Below, in pieces: positions 15,711 to 24,989 of a stretch of 45,117 bases of DNA; within the stretch, counting starts at the first letter, position 1, and each line of letters starts with the position of its first letter. This DNA comes from Spirochaetales bacterium. GTDB lineage: Bacteria; Spirochaetota; GWE2-31-10. The stretch is taken from NCBI GenBank assembly GCA_017624275.1, contig JAGANG010000078.1, forward strand, positions 1-45,117. The letters are read 5' to 3'. Made by a program: the position numbers and the translations under genes. The notes below the pieces were generated by a model that saw nothing but the letters and a program-made list of their open reading frames with translations, searched no databases and was not told the DNA's origin.

Positions 15711-17321
15711 TTATTGACGAGCTTTATTGTCATTCATTGACGCTAAAAACTCTTCATTGCTTTTTGTTTTCTTGATTTTATCAATTAAGAATTCTAATAA
15801 AGGAATATCATCCATATCAAATAACGCTTTTCTTAGAATCCATAATTTTGCTAATTCTTCTTCTGAAAGAAGTAAATCTTCTTTTCTTGTACTTGATTTC
15901 TTTATATTTAAAGCAGGAAAAACTCTTTTTTCTGACAATTTTCGATCTAATGACAATTCCATATTTCCTGTTCCTTTGAACTCTTCAAAGATAACCTCAT
16001 CCATTTTAGAACCGTCATCTACCAAACCTGATGCAATTATCGTTAAGCTTCCGCCTTCTTCTATATTTCTTGCAGCACCAAAGAATCTTTTAGGCTTGTG
16101 CAATGCATTAGAATCAACTCCACCGGACAAGATTTTACCAGATGTCGGCACAACTTGATTATAAGCTCTGGCTAAACGAGTTATTGAATCCAAAACAATC
16201 ACAACGTCTTTTTTATTTTCAACTAAACGTTTTGCCTTTTCCAAGACCATTTCCGCAACCTGAACATGTCGTGTCGCCGGTTCATCAAATGTAGAACTTA
16301 CAACTTCACCTTTTACACTACGTTGCATTTCTGTAACTTCTTCCGGACGTTCATCAATTAACAACATAATCAAATACACTTCCGGATGATTACTTGCAAT
16401 TGCATTCGCTATAGTCTGCAATATTGTTGTTTTACCGGCCTTAGGAGGTGAAATAATCAAACCTCGCTGACCTTTTCCTATAGGTGCAAATAAATCAATT
16501 ATTCGAGTTGTTAAATTACAAGTTTCCGGATTTCCGGATAAATTAAAACGTTCTGTAGGATGCAACGGTGTCAAGTTATCAAACAATATTCTATGATATG
16601 TTGATTCCGGACTTTCACCGTTTATAGACTCAACTCTTAATAATGCAAAATATTTTTCTCCTTCTTTAGGTGGACGAATTTGTCCGCTTACCGTATCACC
16701 TGTTTTTAGGTAAAATCGCTTAATTTGGCTGGCAGAGATATAAATATCATCCGGACCAGATAGATAGTTATAATTTACACTTCTTAAAAAACCATATCCT
16801 TCCGGTAAAATTTCCAAAACACCTGATGCAAAAATAATTCCGTTATTTTCAACATGAGTTTTCAATATATTAAAAATAATATCTTGCTTTTTCATAGAAG
16901 CAATATTTTCAGCTGAAACTCCGGTTTGTTCTGCTTTTTCTTTTAATTCTTGGATATTTAAATCTGTTAAATCATTAATATTTAATCGAGGGGCATTGGG
17001 GTCATTTAATAATTTTTCATAACGCTCTGTAAGCTCTGCAGTAACATAAGAATCTTTATTACTTCCATTTTGTCGCTTTTTTCTTATTACACCACTGTGT
17101 CGACCATTACTGTTTCGCTTGTTGCTGCTTGTAGATGTTTCTATAACTTTTCTACTTTTTCTCTTTGGCTGTTCTGACACATCTACGACACTACTACTAC
17201 TTTGTTCCGTATTGGAACTGTTTTCAGATAACACTGGGGCAGTAGGAACAACTAAAGCCTCTTCTTTTACAGAGGTCTCACTTGTCGTACTTTCTACCGG
17301 CATTACTTCATCTTCTGTCAT
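15711..17321 (-). CDS. rho: transcription termination factor Rho
   Basis: A 536-residue hexameric RNA helicase that ends transcription. Domains in order are a Ser/Thr/Glu-rich, probably disordered N-terminal extension (about residues 1-100), the Rho N-terminal helical domain (near [20 protein letters not shown]), the RNA-binding cold-shock-like domain ([13 protein letters not shown]), and the RecA-like ATPase with Walker [10 protein letters not shown] near residue 290 and a Q-loop region [20 protein letters not shown]. It is about 115 residues longer than E. coli Rho, all at the N-terminus. The ATG has GGAGA upstream. It lies 51 bases after the bactofilin gene. Confidence 0.97.
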   Translation of the reverse strand: MTEDEVMPVESTTSETSVKEEALVVPTAPVLSENSSNTEQSSSSVVDVSEQPKRKSRKVIETSTSSNKRNSNGRHSGVIRKKRQNGSNKDSYVTAELTERYEKLLNDPNAPRLNINDLTDLNIQELKEKAEQTGVSAENIASMKKQDIIFNILKTHVENNGIIFASGVLEILPEGYGFLRSVNYNYLSGPDDIYISASQIKRFYLKTGDTVSGQIRPPKEGEKYFALLRVESINGESPESTYHRILFDNLTPLHPTERFNLSGNPETCNLTTRIIDLFAPIGKGQRGLIISPPKAGKTTILQTIANAIASNHPEVYLIMLLIDERPEEVTEMQRSVKGEVVSSTFDEPATRHVQVAEMVLEKAKRLVENKKDVVIVLDSITRLARAYNQVVPTSGKILSGGVDSNALHKPKRFFGAARNIEEGGSLTIIASGLVDDGSKMDEVIFEEFKGTGNMELSLDRKLSEKRVFPALNIKKSSTRKEDLLLSEEELAKLWILRKALFDMDDIPLLEFLIDKIKKTKSNEEFLASMNDNKARQ

Positions 17322-17372
17322 TATATTTCTCCGCTAGAAGTTTATTAAAAATGTACACATTTATTTATAGGC

Positions 17373-17723
17373 TTATTTTATAATCTCACACTTACCGTTA
17401 AAAATAACGCCATCTGAAATCTTTATTTTCTTAGCTTTTATATTTCCGTAAACTCTTCCCGAAACCAACATATCTATCTTTTCGGTTGCACAAATATCAC
17501 CGTTTACAGTCCCTGAAACAACTACAGATTTAGCTGAAATATCAGCAGAAACAGAGGCTCCTTCACCAATCCACAACAAACCTAATGCTTTTATAGTTCC
17601 CTTAAATTTTCCGTTAATTTTTAAAGAATCGTTAAAAGACATTTTTCCGATAAATTCTGTCTTTTCACCTAATATGGTTTTTACACATTTATTATTGTAA
17701 TAATTCGCTAAAACTTGACTCAC
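17373..17723 (-). CDS. bactofilin
   Basis: A 116-residue polymer-forming cytoskeletal protein. The core (about residues 20-114) is the repeating beta-helix of bactofilins: TEFIGKMSFNDSLKINGKFK, then turns such as WIGEGASVSADISAKSVVVS and GRVYGNIKAKKIKI. Such proteins scaffold cell shape or wall and appendage placement at the membrane. The start is GTG at 17721-17723, with GGGGA six bases upstream. No ATG gives a better N-terminus. It lies between an HU-type gene and rho on the same strand, with gaps of 87 and 51 bases, so co-transcription is likely. No M23 peptidase partner, often found beside bactofilins, is present. Confidence 0.9.
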   Translation of the reverse strand: MSQVLANYYNNKCVKTILGEKTEFIGKMSFNDSLKINGKFKGTIKALGLLWIGEGASVSADISAKSVVVSGTVNGDICATEKIDMLVSGRVYGNIKAKKIKISDGVIFNGKCEIIK

Positions 17724-17810
17724 TTTACATCCCCACCTCAGAGTATTTTTATCAAATTATAACTTCAATTCTACACTATATTAAAATCTGGCAAATTTTA
17801 AAGCAATTCC

Positions 17811-18119
17811 CTATATTGAGTTTCTTACAACTTCTTTTAATTCTTTCCCTGGACGGAAAACCGGAACTGCATGTTTTTCTACAACAATAGATTCTTTCGT
17901 TCTTGGATTAATCGCTCTTTTGGTCTCTCTTACTTTTCGCTCAAAAGTTCCGAATCCACGCAATTCAATATGCTCTCCATTAGTAATACTGTCTTTCACA
18001 ATATCAAAAAAAGTATCAAGAATTAGCATTAAATTTTTTTGGGTAAATTGGCTTTTAGATCTTGTACTGTCTTCCAGGATTTTTTGTTGAATCATTGAAA
18101 CTATTTCTATTTTAGTCAT
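17811..18119 (-). CDS. HU/IHF-family DNA-binding protein
   Basis: A 102-residue histone-like DNA-bending protein. The N-terminal helices (MTKIEIVSMIQQKI) and the signature GFGTFERKVRETKRAINPRT, with the conserved Pro at the tip of the DNA-binding arm, are clear, as is the C-terminal VFRPGKELKE. It is slightly longer than HU (90 residues), with an insert SKSQFTQ near residue 24. I start at ATG 18117-18119, which has AGG about six bases upstream. TTG 18131 would add four residues. It lies between rpsT and the bactofilin gene. HU versus IHF cannot be decided here. Confidence 0.92.
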   Translation of the reverse strand: MTKIEIVSMIQQKILEDSTRSKSQFTQKNLMLILDTFFDIVKDSITNGEHIELRGFGTFERKVRETKRAINPRTKESIVVEKHAVPVFRPGKELKEVVRNSI

Positions 18120-18267
18120 ATAAACCTGCAAATATAATATTAAAGAACAAAATAATAGAGTTTATTGTTCATACAAAAAGTTTTTTATTCTACATCATTA
18201 TTATGAGTAAAATAAAAAACTTTTTATTATTTTATGCAATAAAAATTTGGAATTATTATAATTTCAC

Positions 18268-18555
18268 TTATTCTGCTACAGGAGCAAGTTCATTAAACGC
18301 AACTTTTACTTTCTTTGTAGCTCTGGCTTTCAAACGGTTTGCTTTATTTTTGTGAAAGATACCGCGTTTTGCATTTTTATCTACAGCGCTCATAAAAACA
18401 CTTAATTTTTTATAAGCTGCTTCTTTATCTTTTGCTGCAATAGCTTCATCTAAACGAATTTTAGCTGTGTGAACTATTGATTTATTAATTCTGTTAGCTA
18501 ATCTTCTTGCTTCATTTTCTCTTTCTCTTTTTAATACAGATTTGTGAACCGGCAT
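18268..18555 (-). CDS. rpsT: 30S ribosomal protein S20
   Basis: A 95-residue small-subunit ribosomal protein that binds 16S rRNA early in assembly. The basic helical bundle pattern is typical: SVLKRERENEARRLANRINK at the N-terminus, a central Lys-rich helix, and RGIFHKNKANRLKARATKKV near the end. AAGGAG precedes the ATG. It is the first gene of the minus-strand series rpsT, HU-like, bactofilin, rho, rpmE and diverges from uvrC across 126 bases. That gap holds a hairpin (GACATC 18604-18609 with GATGTC 18617-18622). Confidence 0.96.
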   Translation of the reverse strand: MPVHKSVLKRERENEARRLANRINKSIVHTAKIRLDEAIAAKDKEAAYKKLSVFMSAVDKNAKRGIFHKNKANRLKARATKKVKVAFNELAPVAE

Positions 18556-18681
18556 TTTTTCTCCTTGATAAAAAATAAAATATATTGTTATTTGTTGTTC
18601 AATGACATCTCTTTATGATGTCGTTCTACTTATCAATTTTTTTTATCCTTGTCAAGTGAGCAACAATTCGGAAATAACAAA

Positions 18682-20475
18682 ATGAAAAAATTTGCAAATA
18701 TTTTAAAACAAATTCCTATGAATCCGGGCATATATATGTATCGTAACAGCGACGACATTGTCATTTATGTCGGGAAAGCCAAAAACTTGTTTAACAGAGT
18801 CAATTCTTACTTCACCGGAAAAAAAGATCCTAAAACCGAAGCTTTGGTTAAAAAGATTGCCAAAATAGATTTTTTTGTCACAGAAAATGAAACAGAAGCA
18901 TTAATACTTGAAAATAACATGATTAAAAAATACATGCCTCGTTACAACATTTTGCTAAAAGACTCAAAATCATACCCATTTATAAAAGTTACTTCAGAAC
19001 CTATTCCAAGAATATACAAATGCAGGGAAAAAGTTTCCAAAAGCGGAACTTTTTTTGGACCTTATGTTAACAGTGAACAAGCAGATAATATCATTTTAAT
19101 ACTTAACAAAGTTCTTAAATTACGAAAATGTCGCCATGCTTTAAAAGAACCATTTAATCGCACTCCATGCTTAAATTATCATATGCAACTATGTTGTGCT
19201 CCATGTGCGTCGCTTATAAGCAGAAAAGAATATTTACGTCGTATAAAAACGGCAAAAGATTTTCTTTCCGGAAATACAGAATCTTTAATTAAAAAATTAA
19301 CTAAAGAAATGGAAAAATACTCTAAAGCTTTGAAGTTTGAAAAAGCAGCCGAGATTCGTGACCAAATAAAACAAGTTTACGAAATAAAACCTGATCAGTT
19401 TATGCAAGAAAATAACAGTACCGAAAATAATGATTATGTCGGTCTTTATCAAGACGGAGAAACTGCAGCCGTTTCCATTATCTCCGTAAGAAACGGAATC
19501 GTAAATGATAAAAAAAATTTCCTATTTACACAGTTACTTCCGGATACCGAGTTTATCTCTGACTTTTTCAACTTGTATTACCTTAACGAAATCTTTTTAC
19601 CTAACACAATTTTTTTCCGAGACATATTTCTCGACAAAGAACTTTTTTACAGTGCTATTGAAAAAAAACGAGGTTGTAAAATTGCTATTGAAAAACCTAC
19701 AGTTCAAAAAGACAGACGTTTAACAAAACTCGCTATCGATAATGCAGAAATTTTCTATGAAGAAAAAAAATTAAAATCAGAAAAAATACATCATTTGCGA
19801 GAATTAAAAAAAATCTTACACATGAACAAAATCCCAAGGAAAATAGAATGTTTCGATATTGCTACATTAAACGGAAAGTTTAATACCGCTGCAATGTCTG
19901 TTTTTATAGACGGAGTTCCTGACAGAACATTGTACAGACAATTTAATATAGAAGGGGAGGGGCATCCGGACGACTATACAATGATGAAAGAAGTAATGGC
20001 TAGACGATACCAACGTTTGCAAATAGAAAAAAAAGATTTTCCCGACCTGATACTTTTAGACGGAGGAAAAGGACAATTAAATGCTGCTGCCGAAATTATT
20101 GATTTGTTAGGCATTGACATTTCAATGGCGTCAATTGCAGAAAAAGAAGAAATTATTTTTATTCGAGACCAAAAAGAACCTATTATTTTGCCAAGAAGTT
20201 CTTATGCCCTTAAAATAATTCAACACATAAGAGATGAAGCTCATAGATTCAGCAACACACGTTTGGCTATTCGTTATAAAAACGACAGTCTCAAAACTCA
20301 ACTTGAAAATATTCCGGGAATAGGGAAAGCTCGTGCTAAATTTCTACTGGACACTTATGGCTCTGTCGAAAAAATCAAAACGTTGTCACAAGAAGAACTT
20401 GCTAAGTTGCCACAAATTGGAGATCGCCTTGCAGAAAATCTCTATCGATTCTTCCATCAATATAATCAAGAATAA
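18682..20475 (+). CDS. uvrC: excinuclease ABC subunit C
   Basis: The nuclease of nucleotide excision repair, which makes both incisions around a UvrB-bound lesion. The 597 residues carry all domains: GIY-YIG (NPGIYMYRNS to VIYVGKAKNL, residues about 13-40), a Cys cluster (Cys-x12-Cys-x7-Cys-x3-Cys, near residues 143-168, the spacing of the Fe-S ligands reported in UvrC), a UVR motif (KFEKAAEIRDQI), the RNase H-like domain (LILLDGGKGQLNAA), and tandem helix-hairpin-helix motifs (IPGIGKARAKFLL). I start at ATG 18682; the frame is open back to TTG 18649, but neither has a strong ribosome binding site. The last 74 bases overlap holA antisense. uvrB is also in this window. Confidence 0.96.
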   Translation: MKKFANILKQIPMNPGIYMYRNSDDIVIYVGKAKNLFNRVNSYFTGKKDPKTEALVKKIAKIDFFVTENETEALILENNMIKKYMPRYNILLKDSKSYPFIKVTSEPIPRIYKCREKVSKSGTFFGPYVNSEQADNIILILNKVLKLRKCRHALKEPFNRTPCLNYHMQLCCAPCASLISRKEYLRRIKTAKDFLSGNTESLIKKLTKEMEKYSKALKFEKAAEIRDQIKQVYEIKPDQFMQENNSTENNDYVGLYQDGETAAVSIISVRNGIVNDKKNFLFTQLLPDTEFISDFFNLYYLNEIFLPNTIFFRDIFLDKELFYSAIEKKRGCKIAIEKPTVQKDRRLTKLAIDNAEIFYEEKKLKSEKIHHLRELKKILHMNKIPRKIECFDIATLNGKFNTAAMSVFIDGVPDRTLYRQFNIEGEGHPDDYTMMKEVMARRYQRLQIEKKDFPDLILLDGGKGQLNAAAEIIDLLGIDISMASIAEKEEIIFIRDQKEPIILPRSSYALKIIQHIRDEAHRFSNTRLAIRYKNDSLKTQLENIPGIGKARAKFLLDTYGSVEKIKTLSQEELAKLPQIGDRLAENLYRFFHQYNQE

Positions 20476-21625
20476 AAATCTGCAATTGAACAAGTTTTAA
20501 ATTGTTAGGTAAAACTCTTAAATAATATTCTAACTGTGATAAACGATTGAGAGCATGTACTGCATGTCGAAAAGAAAAGTGACCGAACAACACAGAAAGT
20601 TCCTGTTGTACTTTCTTACCGTTAATAAATAATTCTCTGAATATCAATTCTTTCGGTTGCTTCATATTTTCATACAAATCAAGTATTCGTACAGCTCTGC
20701 GTTGAGACCACAACAACCCTGGTAAAATACCATCAACATCGGCAATGAATAATTTATCCAAAATCTCCAATGCTTTATCTCGCTTTTTTGATATTAATGC
20801 AGCAAATAATGAAAAAGGAGATTCTTCTTTAGAATGGTATAAATATTCTTCTATCAAATCATAAGTTACTTTTTTTTCTGTTACGTTGCGTTGTAATATC
20901 GTTGTTGAAATATTATTAATTTCCTGTTCCAATGCACTTTTATTATTTTCTACCATATCAAGTAATAATGAAATCGAATTATTATCAATGGTTAAATTAT
21001 ATTTCCCAAACTCCATACGAATCCAATCTGTTTTTTTATTTTCAAACATTTCAAAAAATTGAATTGACTGGCTTTCCGGAATTAATCTTGTTATTGCTTC
21101 AAGAATCTTTTCATTCGTTTCATCTGAAATTATCAGATAAGTATCATTATCTAACGGCGAAAAATTACAACGTAAAAATAAATCTGCAATTTTCTTTTTG
21201 TCCGCTTCTTTTATTTTTTTTAGGAAATAGCGATTATCTTTTTTTTCATAAAAAGTATTCAATTGAGAATATTCCTTAGAAAATTTTGAAAATATTTCTT
21301 CATAATGAGCTATTTCGAATGACTGCGGCAACAATAGGGAACTCAAAGTTTTTACGACAATATCTTTTGCCTGCTCAATGCCTTTCAACAAAATTAATTT
21401 AGTTGATGAAAAAAGTCCTGCCGTTTGCACCGCATTTAAAAAATCTGCCGGAATAAATTCTGAATCACAATAAAACGTATAAACTGTCGGACTGTCATTT
21501 CCAAATAAACGTTTCTTAAGAATTGATAATGCTTCTTTTTTATCACCAATTTCTACACCTGAAAACAGATATACGTTTTTTAGTGTTCCTTTTAAAAGTA
21601 CATGTTTAAATGATTGATAATCCAA
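20402..21625 (-). CDS. holA: DNA polymerase III delta subunit
   Basis: The clamp-loader delta subunit, which opens the sliding clamp. The 407 residues are longer than E. coli HolA (343). The AAA+-like fold is seen as VYLFSGVEIGDKKEAL at the N-terminus, LFSSTKLILLKGIEQAKD (clamp-contact region), TYLIISDETN, and the helical C-terminal domain (ESPFSLFAALISKKRDKALEIL and LLWSQRRAVRIL). The extra length includes an insertion near residues 110-150. The start is TTG at 21623-21625 with AGGAG six bases upstream. The gene follows the sigma-54 activator by 15 bases. Its 3' end runs 74 bases into the convergent uvrC gene. Confidence 0.9.
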   Translation of the reverse strand: MDYQSFKHVLLKGTLKNVYLFSGVEIGDKKEALSILKKRLFGNDSPTVYTFYCDSEFIPADFLNAVQTAGLFSSTKLILLKGIEQAKDIVVKTLSSLLLPQSFEIAHYEEIFSKFSKEYSQLNTFYEKKDNRYFLKKIKEADKKKIADLFLRCNFSPLDNDTYLIISDETNEKILEAITRLIPESQSIQFFEMFENKKTDWIRMEFGKYNLTIDNNSISLLLDMVENNKSALEQEINNISTTILQRNVTEKKVTYDLIEEYLYHSKEESPFSLFAALISKKRDKALEILDKLFIADVDGILPGLLWSQRRAVRILDLYENMKQPKELIFRELFINGKKVQQELSVLFGHFSFRHAVHALNRLSQLEYYLRVLPNNLKLVQLQIFILDYIDGRIDRDFLQGDLQFVAT

Positions 21626-21640
21626 CGTTATCTCCTGGTA

Positions 21641-22894
21641 TTATTTTTTTAGCCGTAACAACTTTGTTTTCAAATTACTGGGAAAAACCCCCAACACACT
21701 TGCTGTTTTTGCTAAATTATACTGATTTTCCTGTAGTTTTTTTTCTATAAAAATTTCTTCAAACAAATCTCGTGCTTCTTTCAATGAAAATTGCTCAATT
21801 GTTTTCCAAAAATCTTCCGTTTTAGCAAAAGTATTTTCTTCATCTATGTATTTACGCACATCTTTTTCATAAATTATCAAATTATCTTCTAAAACCATAA
21901 TGCGTTCTACAAAATTCTTCAGCTGCCGTACATTGCCCGGCCAACTGTATTTTTTCAAATAAGCAATTGCATCTTTATCAAATTTCTTTACTTCAAGATT
22001 ATTTTCTACAGACAACTTTTTTGTAAAATAGTCAATTAAAAACGGAATATCATCTGACCTTTCACGCAAAGGCGGAATACGAATAGATATTACATTTAAA
22101 CGATAATAAAGATCCTCTCTAAATCTGCCATTTAATACTTCTTTTTTCAAATCTTTATTCGTTGCGGCAATAATACGAACGTCAATATTTCGCTCTTTAT
22201 TACTTCCTATTCTGCATATTTTCATTTCTTGTAATGCTCTGAGCAACTTCGCTTGAATCGACAATGGCATTTCTGCAACTTCATCAAGAAACAATATTCC
22301 TCCGTCGGCTTGCTCCAATTTACCGATTCTGTCACAACTTGCTCCGGTAAAAGCTCCTTTAACATGACCAAAAAACTCTGATTCCATCAAGCTTTCCGGA
22401 ACTGCTGCACAATTTACGCAAACAAACGGCTTTTTGGCTCTTGACGATTTTTCGTGAAGTCTTTTCGCCGCCATTTCTTTTCCTGTTCCGTTCTCGCCCA
22501 ACAACAAAACTCTCGATACCGAACTAGCTGCCGCATCAATCATTTTTTTAGTATTAAACATCTCCACGGATTTTCCTACCATAATATTTTCGCTGCGACT
22601 CGTCAGTGATTGTTTTATATTAGAAACAACTTCCGTACAAATATTTTTTGATTCTTGGTTAAGTAAAATAACTTTGGTTTTAGGAGATGTTCTATATATA
22701 GGCAATAATAAATCTTTCAGTTTTTTTTCTCCTGCCAGCGATTCTAAAAAACAAATTGCGATTTTTTCTCTTTCTAAAATCTCAAAACACATGTCTGCAT
22801 TTTGTACCGAAAATACTTTGTCGTCTTTATCCTGAAATGCATCCATAAAATCATTAATAATATGTAATTTCAAACTACCGATAATAACATTCAT
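21641..22894 (-). CDS. sigma-54-dependent activator with degenerate receiver
   Basis: A 417-residue enhancer-binding protein that uses ATP to open sigma-54 RNA polymerase promoters. Residues about 1-105 look like a receiver domain, but the phospho-acceptor Asp is replaced by Glu (FLES, Glu51) and the N-terminal acidic pair is missing. The AAA+ domain has Walker A GENGTGKE, the sigma-54 contact loop GAFTGA, Walker [14 protein letters not shown] and the arginine-finger region [20 protein letters not shown]. The C-terminus is a Fis-type HTH ([11 protein letters not shown]). AAAGGA precedes the ATG. It is likely co-transcribed with holA. rpoN lies about 7 kb away. No partner histidine kinase is present here. 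Confidence 0.93.
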   Translation of the reverse strand: MNVIIGSLKLHIINDFMDAFQDKDDKVFSVQNADMCFEILEREKIAICFLESLAGEKKLKDLLLPIYRTSPKTKVILLNQESKNICTEVVSNIKQSLTSRSENIMVGKSVEMFNTKKMIDAAASSVSRVLLLGENGTGKEMAAKRLHEKSSRAKKPFVCVNCAAVPESLMESEFFGHVKGAFTGASCDRIGKLEQADGGILFLDEVAEMPLSIQAKLLRALQEMKICRIGSNKERNIDVRIIAATNKDLKKEVLNGRFREDLYYRLNVISIRIPPLRERSDDIPFLIDYFTKKLSVENNLEVKKFDKDAIAYLKKYSWPGNVRQLKNFVERIMVLEDNLIIYEKDVRKYIDEENTFAKTEDFWKTIEQFSLKEARDLFEEIFIEKKLQENQYNLAKTASVLGVFPSNLKTKLLRLKK

Positions 22895-23050
22895 AACTTT
22901 TTCCTTTTATTTAAGATACTATCCAATAATGCTATATTACATGGTAAAAAAAACACCGTAACAAAGCAGTTTTCTATATATTTAATTACATTTTATGGTT
23001 TTTATTTTACAAAATTCACTATAACTAACAGGATTAAATATTTTTTTTAT

Positions 23051-23093
23051 AAAAAAAGGCTTTATCCCGAAATAATAACGGAACAAAGCCTTT
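23051..23093 (-). terminator. Rho-independent terminator after argS
   Basis: AAAGGCTTT at 23085-23093 (minus-strand reading) pairs with AAAGCCTTT at 23055-23063, with an inner CCG/CGG, followed on the minus strand by a T run. Confidence 0.85.
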
Positions 23094-23115
23094 GTATTTT
23101 TACAAAATGTATTTC

Positions 23116-24858
23116 TTACATCTTTTCTAATGCGTTAATTCCCAATAAATCAAGTCCTGCCGTCAATACATACTGCACAGCTTTAGTAATCATCAATCGA
23201 GCTTCTTTTTCATTAGCGTTTTCTGCCGTAACAATAGGTAATTCATGATACATTTTGCTATACAAACGTACCAAGTCGTATAAATAATTACAAATTTCCA
23301 GCGGTGAATATTCGCTTGCTGCTTGTGCTACTGCACGTTCAAACTGCATTAATTTTGAAACAACTTGCCATTCTTCATCTTTGAATGAATAACCTTTTAA
23401 TATTTCAGGATTCAAGGAAACTTCTCCGGCTTTTTTCAATAATGAATTAATTCTGGCTGTTGTATATTGTAAATAAGGTCCCGTATTACCGTCAAAACTG
23501 ATAGATTTTCTAGGGTCAAACATTACGTCTTTACCGGTGTTAAAGTTCAACAGATAATATTTTAATGCACCTAAACTAATTTTGCGGGCAGTTTCCTGTT
23601 TTTCATCATCAGCCCAATCCGGATGTTTTTCACAAACAACCTCATAAGATAATTGCCGCAATTCTTCCATTAAATTATCAGCATCTACGACTTTTCCTTC
23701 TCGGCTTTTCATTTTTCCTTCAGGAAGATTTACCATTCCGTAGCTTAAGTGATAACACTTATCAGCCCATTTATAACCAAGCTTTTTCATAATGGCAAAC
23801 AATGTTTGAAAGTGATAAATCTGTTCCGAACCTACAACATAAATCATTCTGTCAAAACCAAAAAGTTCCTGACGTTTTACAAGAGTACCGATGTCTTGCG
23901 TAATATAAATACTTGTTCCGTCACCACGCAAAACTATTTTTTTATCAAGTCCCACATCTTCATTATTTATCCAGACACTTCCGTCTTTTTCTTCTTTATA
24001 AAAAACTCCTCTATTCAAACCATCTTGTACAATGTCCTTTCCGAGAATATAAGTTTCACTTTCACGCTGTACGCAGTCAAAACTTATTCCCATTTTCTTA
24101 TAAGTTTCTTCTATTCCGCCGATTGCCCAACCGTTCATTTTTTCCCACAATGATCGTACTTCCGGATCTTTTGCTTCCCATTTAACAAGCATTTCTTGAG
24201 CTTCTTTTTCTAAGTTAGAGTTTTTTTCAGCCTCTATGGCAAATTTCACGTAAAAATCTCCGACTAAATGGTCACTTTTTTTATTAAGACTTTCAGGCGT
24301 ACAATTATCGCCGAATTTTTGATATGCAAGCATTGACTTACAAATATGAACTCCGCGGTCATTGATAAGGTTTATTTTTGTCACATCAAAACCTGCTTTT
24401 TTGTAGATTCTTGCGATACTGTCACCTAAAACATTATTTCTGCAATGACCTAAATGAAGCGGTTTATTTGTATTCGGACATGAAAATTCTATAAGTACTT
24501 TTTCGTCTTTTTTATCTAATGTTCCGACATCCTCTTTTTTTTCAAGGATTTCACTTAATACCGCTTGCGATAACAAGCCGCGATTAAGAAATATATTTAA
24601 ATACGGACCTTTTATTTCACTTTTTGCGATAAGTTCACACTCAGCTAATTTATTTTGTATTTCTGCCGCAATTTTAGGCGGAGCCATGTGAAGTTCTTTT
24701 GCATATTTAAACATAGGAAATGCCAAATCGCCCAATTCTTGTTGAGGAGGAATTTCCGTAACAAGTTCAGGTAATGCTGACGCATCTTTTCCTGCTATTT
24801 CGCTAAGTATACAAATGATTTTCTCTTTTACTTGTTTTATAAAATCTTCACTTTTCAT
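23116..24858 (-). CDS. argS: arginyl-tRNA synthetase
   Basis: A class I synthetase that charges tRNA(Arg) with arginine. The 580 residues match the family. SCPNTNKPLHLGHCRNN contains the HIGH-type motif (HLGH), and GKMKSREGKVVDADNL is the arginyl form of the KMSKS loop. The C-terminal DALR anticodon-binding domain (TTARINSLLKKAG, then YDLVRLYSKMYHELPI) is complete. AGAGGC precedes the ATG. A near-consensus promoter is visible upstream (see the site at 24891-24919), and a terminator closes the gene, so it is monocistronic. Confidence 0.97.
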   Translation of the reverse strand: MKSEDFIKQVKEKIICILSEIAGKDASALPELVTEIPPQQELGDLAFPMFKYAKELHMAPPKIAAEIQNKLAECELIAKSEIKGPYLNIFLNRGLLSQAVLSEILEKKEDVGTLDKKDEKVLIEFSCPNTNKPLHLGHCRNNVLGDSIARIYKKAGFDVTKINLINDRGVHICKSMLAYQKFGDNCTPESLNKKSDHLVGDFYVKFAIEAEKNSNLEKEAQEMLVKWEAKDPEVRSLWEKMNGWAIGGIEETYKKMGISFDCVQRESETYILGKDIVQDGLNRGVFYKEEKDGSVWINNEDVGLDKKIVLRGDGTSIYITQDIGTLVKRQELFGFDRMIYVVGSEQIYHFQTLFAIMKKLGYKWADKCYHLSYGMVNLPEGKMKSREGKVVDADNLMEELRQLSYEVVCEKHPDWADDEKQETARKISLGALKYYLLNFNTGKDVMFDPRKSISFDGNTGPYLQYTTARINSLLKKAGEVSLNPEILKGYSFKDEEWQVVSKLMQFERAVAQAASEYSPLEICNYLYDLVRLYSKMYHELPIVTAENANEKEARLMITKAVQYVLTAGLDLLGINALEKM

Positions 24859-24890
24859 AGTCGCCTCTTGGTTTTATTAATTGATGTTTT

Positions 24891-24919
24891 GTTATACTGA
24901 AATTGCTTTGTTTTGTCAA
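24891..24919 (-). promoter_or_regulatory. sigma-70-type promoter for argS
   Basis: On the minus strand TTGACA (24914-24919), a 17-base spacer, and TATAAC (24891-24896) lie 33 bases upstream of the argS ATG. The -35 matches consensus in all six positions. Confidence 0.75.
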
Positions 24920-24930
24920 AAAAGGCGTAC

Positions 24931-24959
24931 TTGTAAATGAATTAAAGTTGTTATATAAA
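24931..24959 (+). promoter_or_regulatory. sigma-70-type promoter for the hydrolase-trhP pair
   Basis: TTGTAA (24931-24936), a 17-base spacer, and TATAAA (24954-24959) precede the AAAGAGG site and the ATG at 24990. It is back to back with the argS promoter. Confidence 0.6.
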
Positions 24960-24989
24960 TGCTCAAATAATTTAAAGAGGTATTTTAGA

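Noticed and set aside
15727..16158. 143-codon plus-strand open frame inside rho
   Set aside because: It is antisense to the conserved ATPase domain of rho, has a composition expected from the opposite frame and no ribosome binding site.
20110..20475. Frameshift at the uvrC/holA overlap
   Set aside because: Both reading frames give full family domains to their ends, so the overlap looks real.
23749..24153. 134-codon plus-strand open frame inside argS
   Set aside because: Shadow of the argS coding frame. It is Phe/Ser/Tyr-rich without a signal or domain, and has no start signals.
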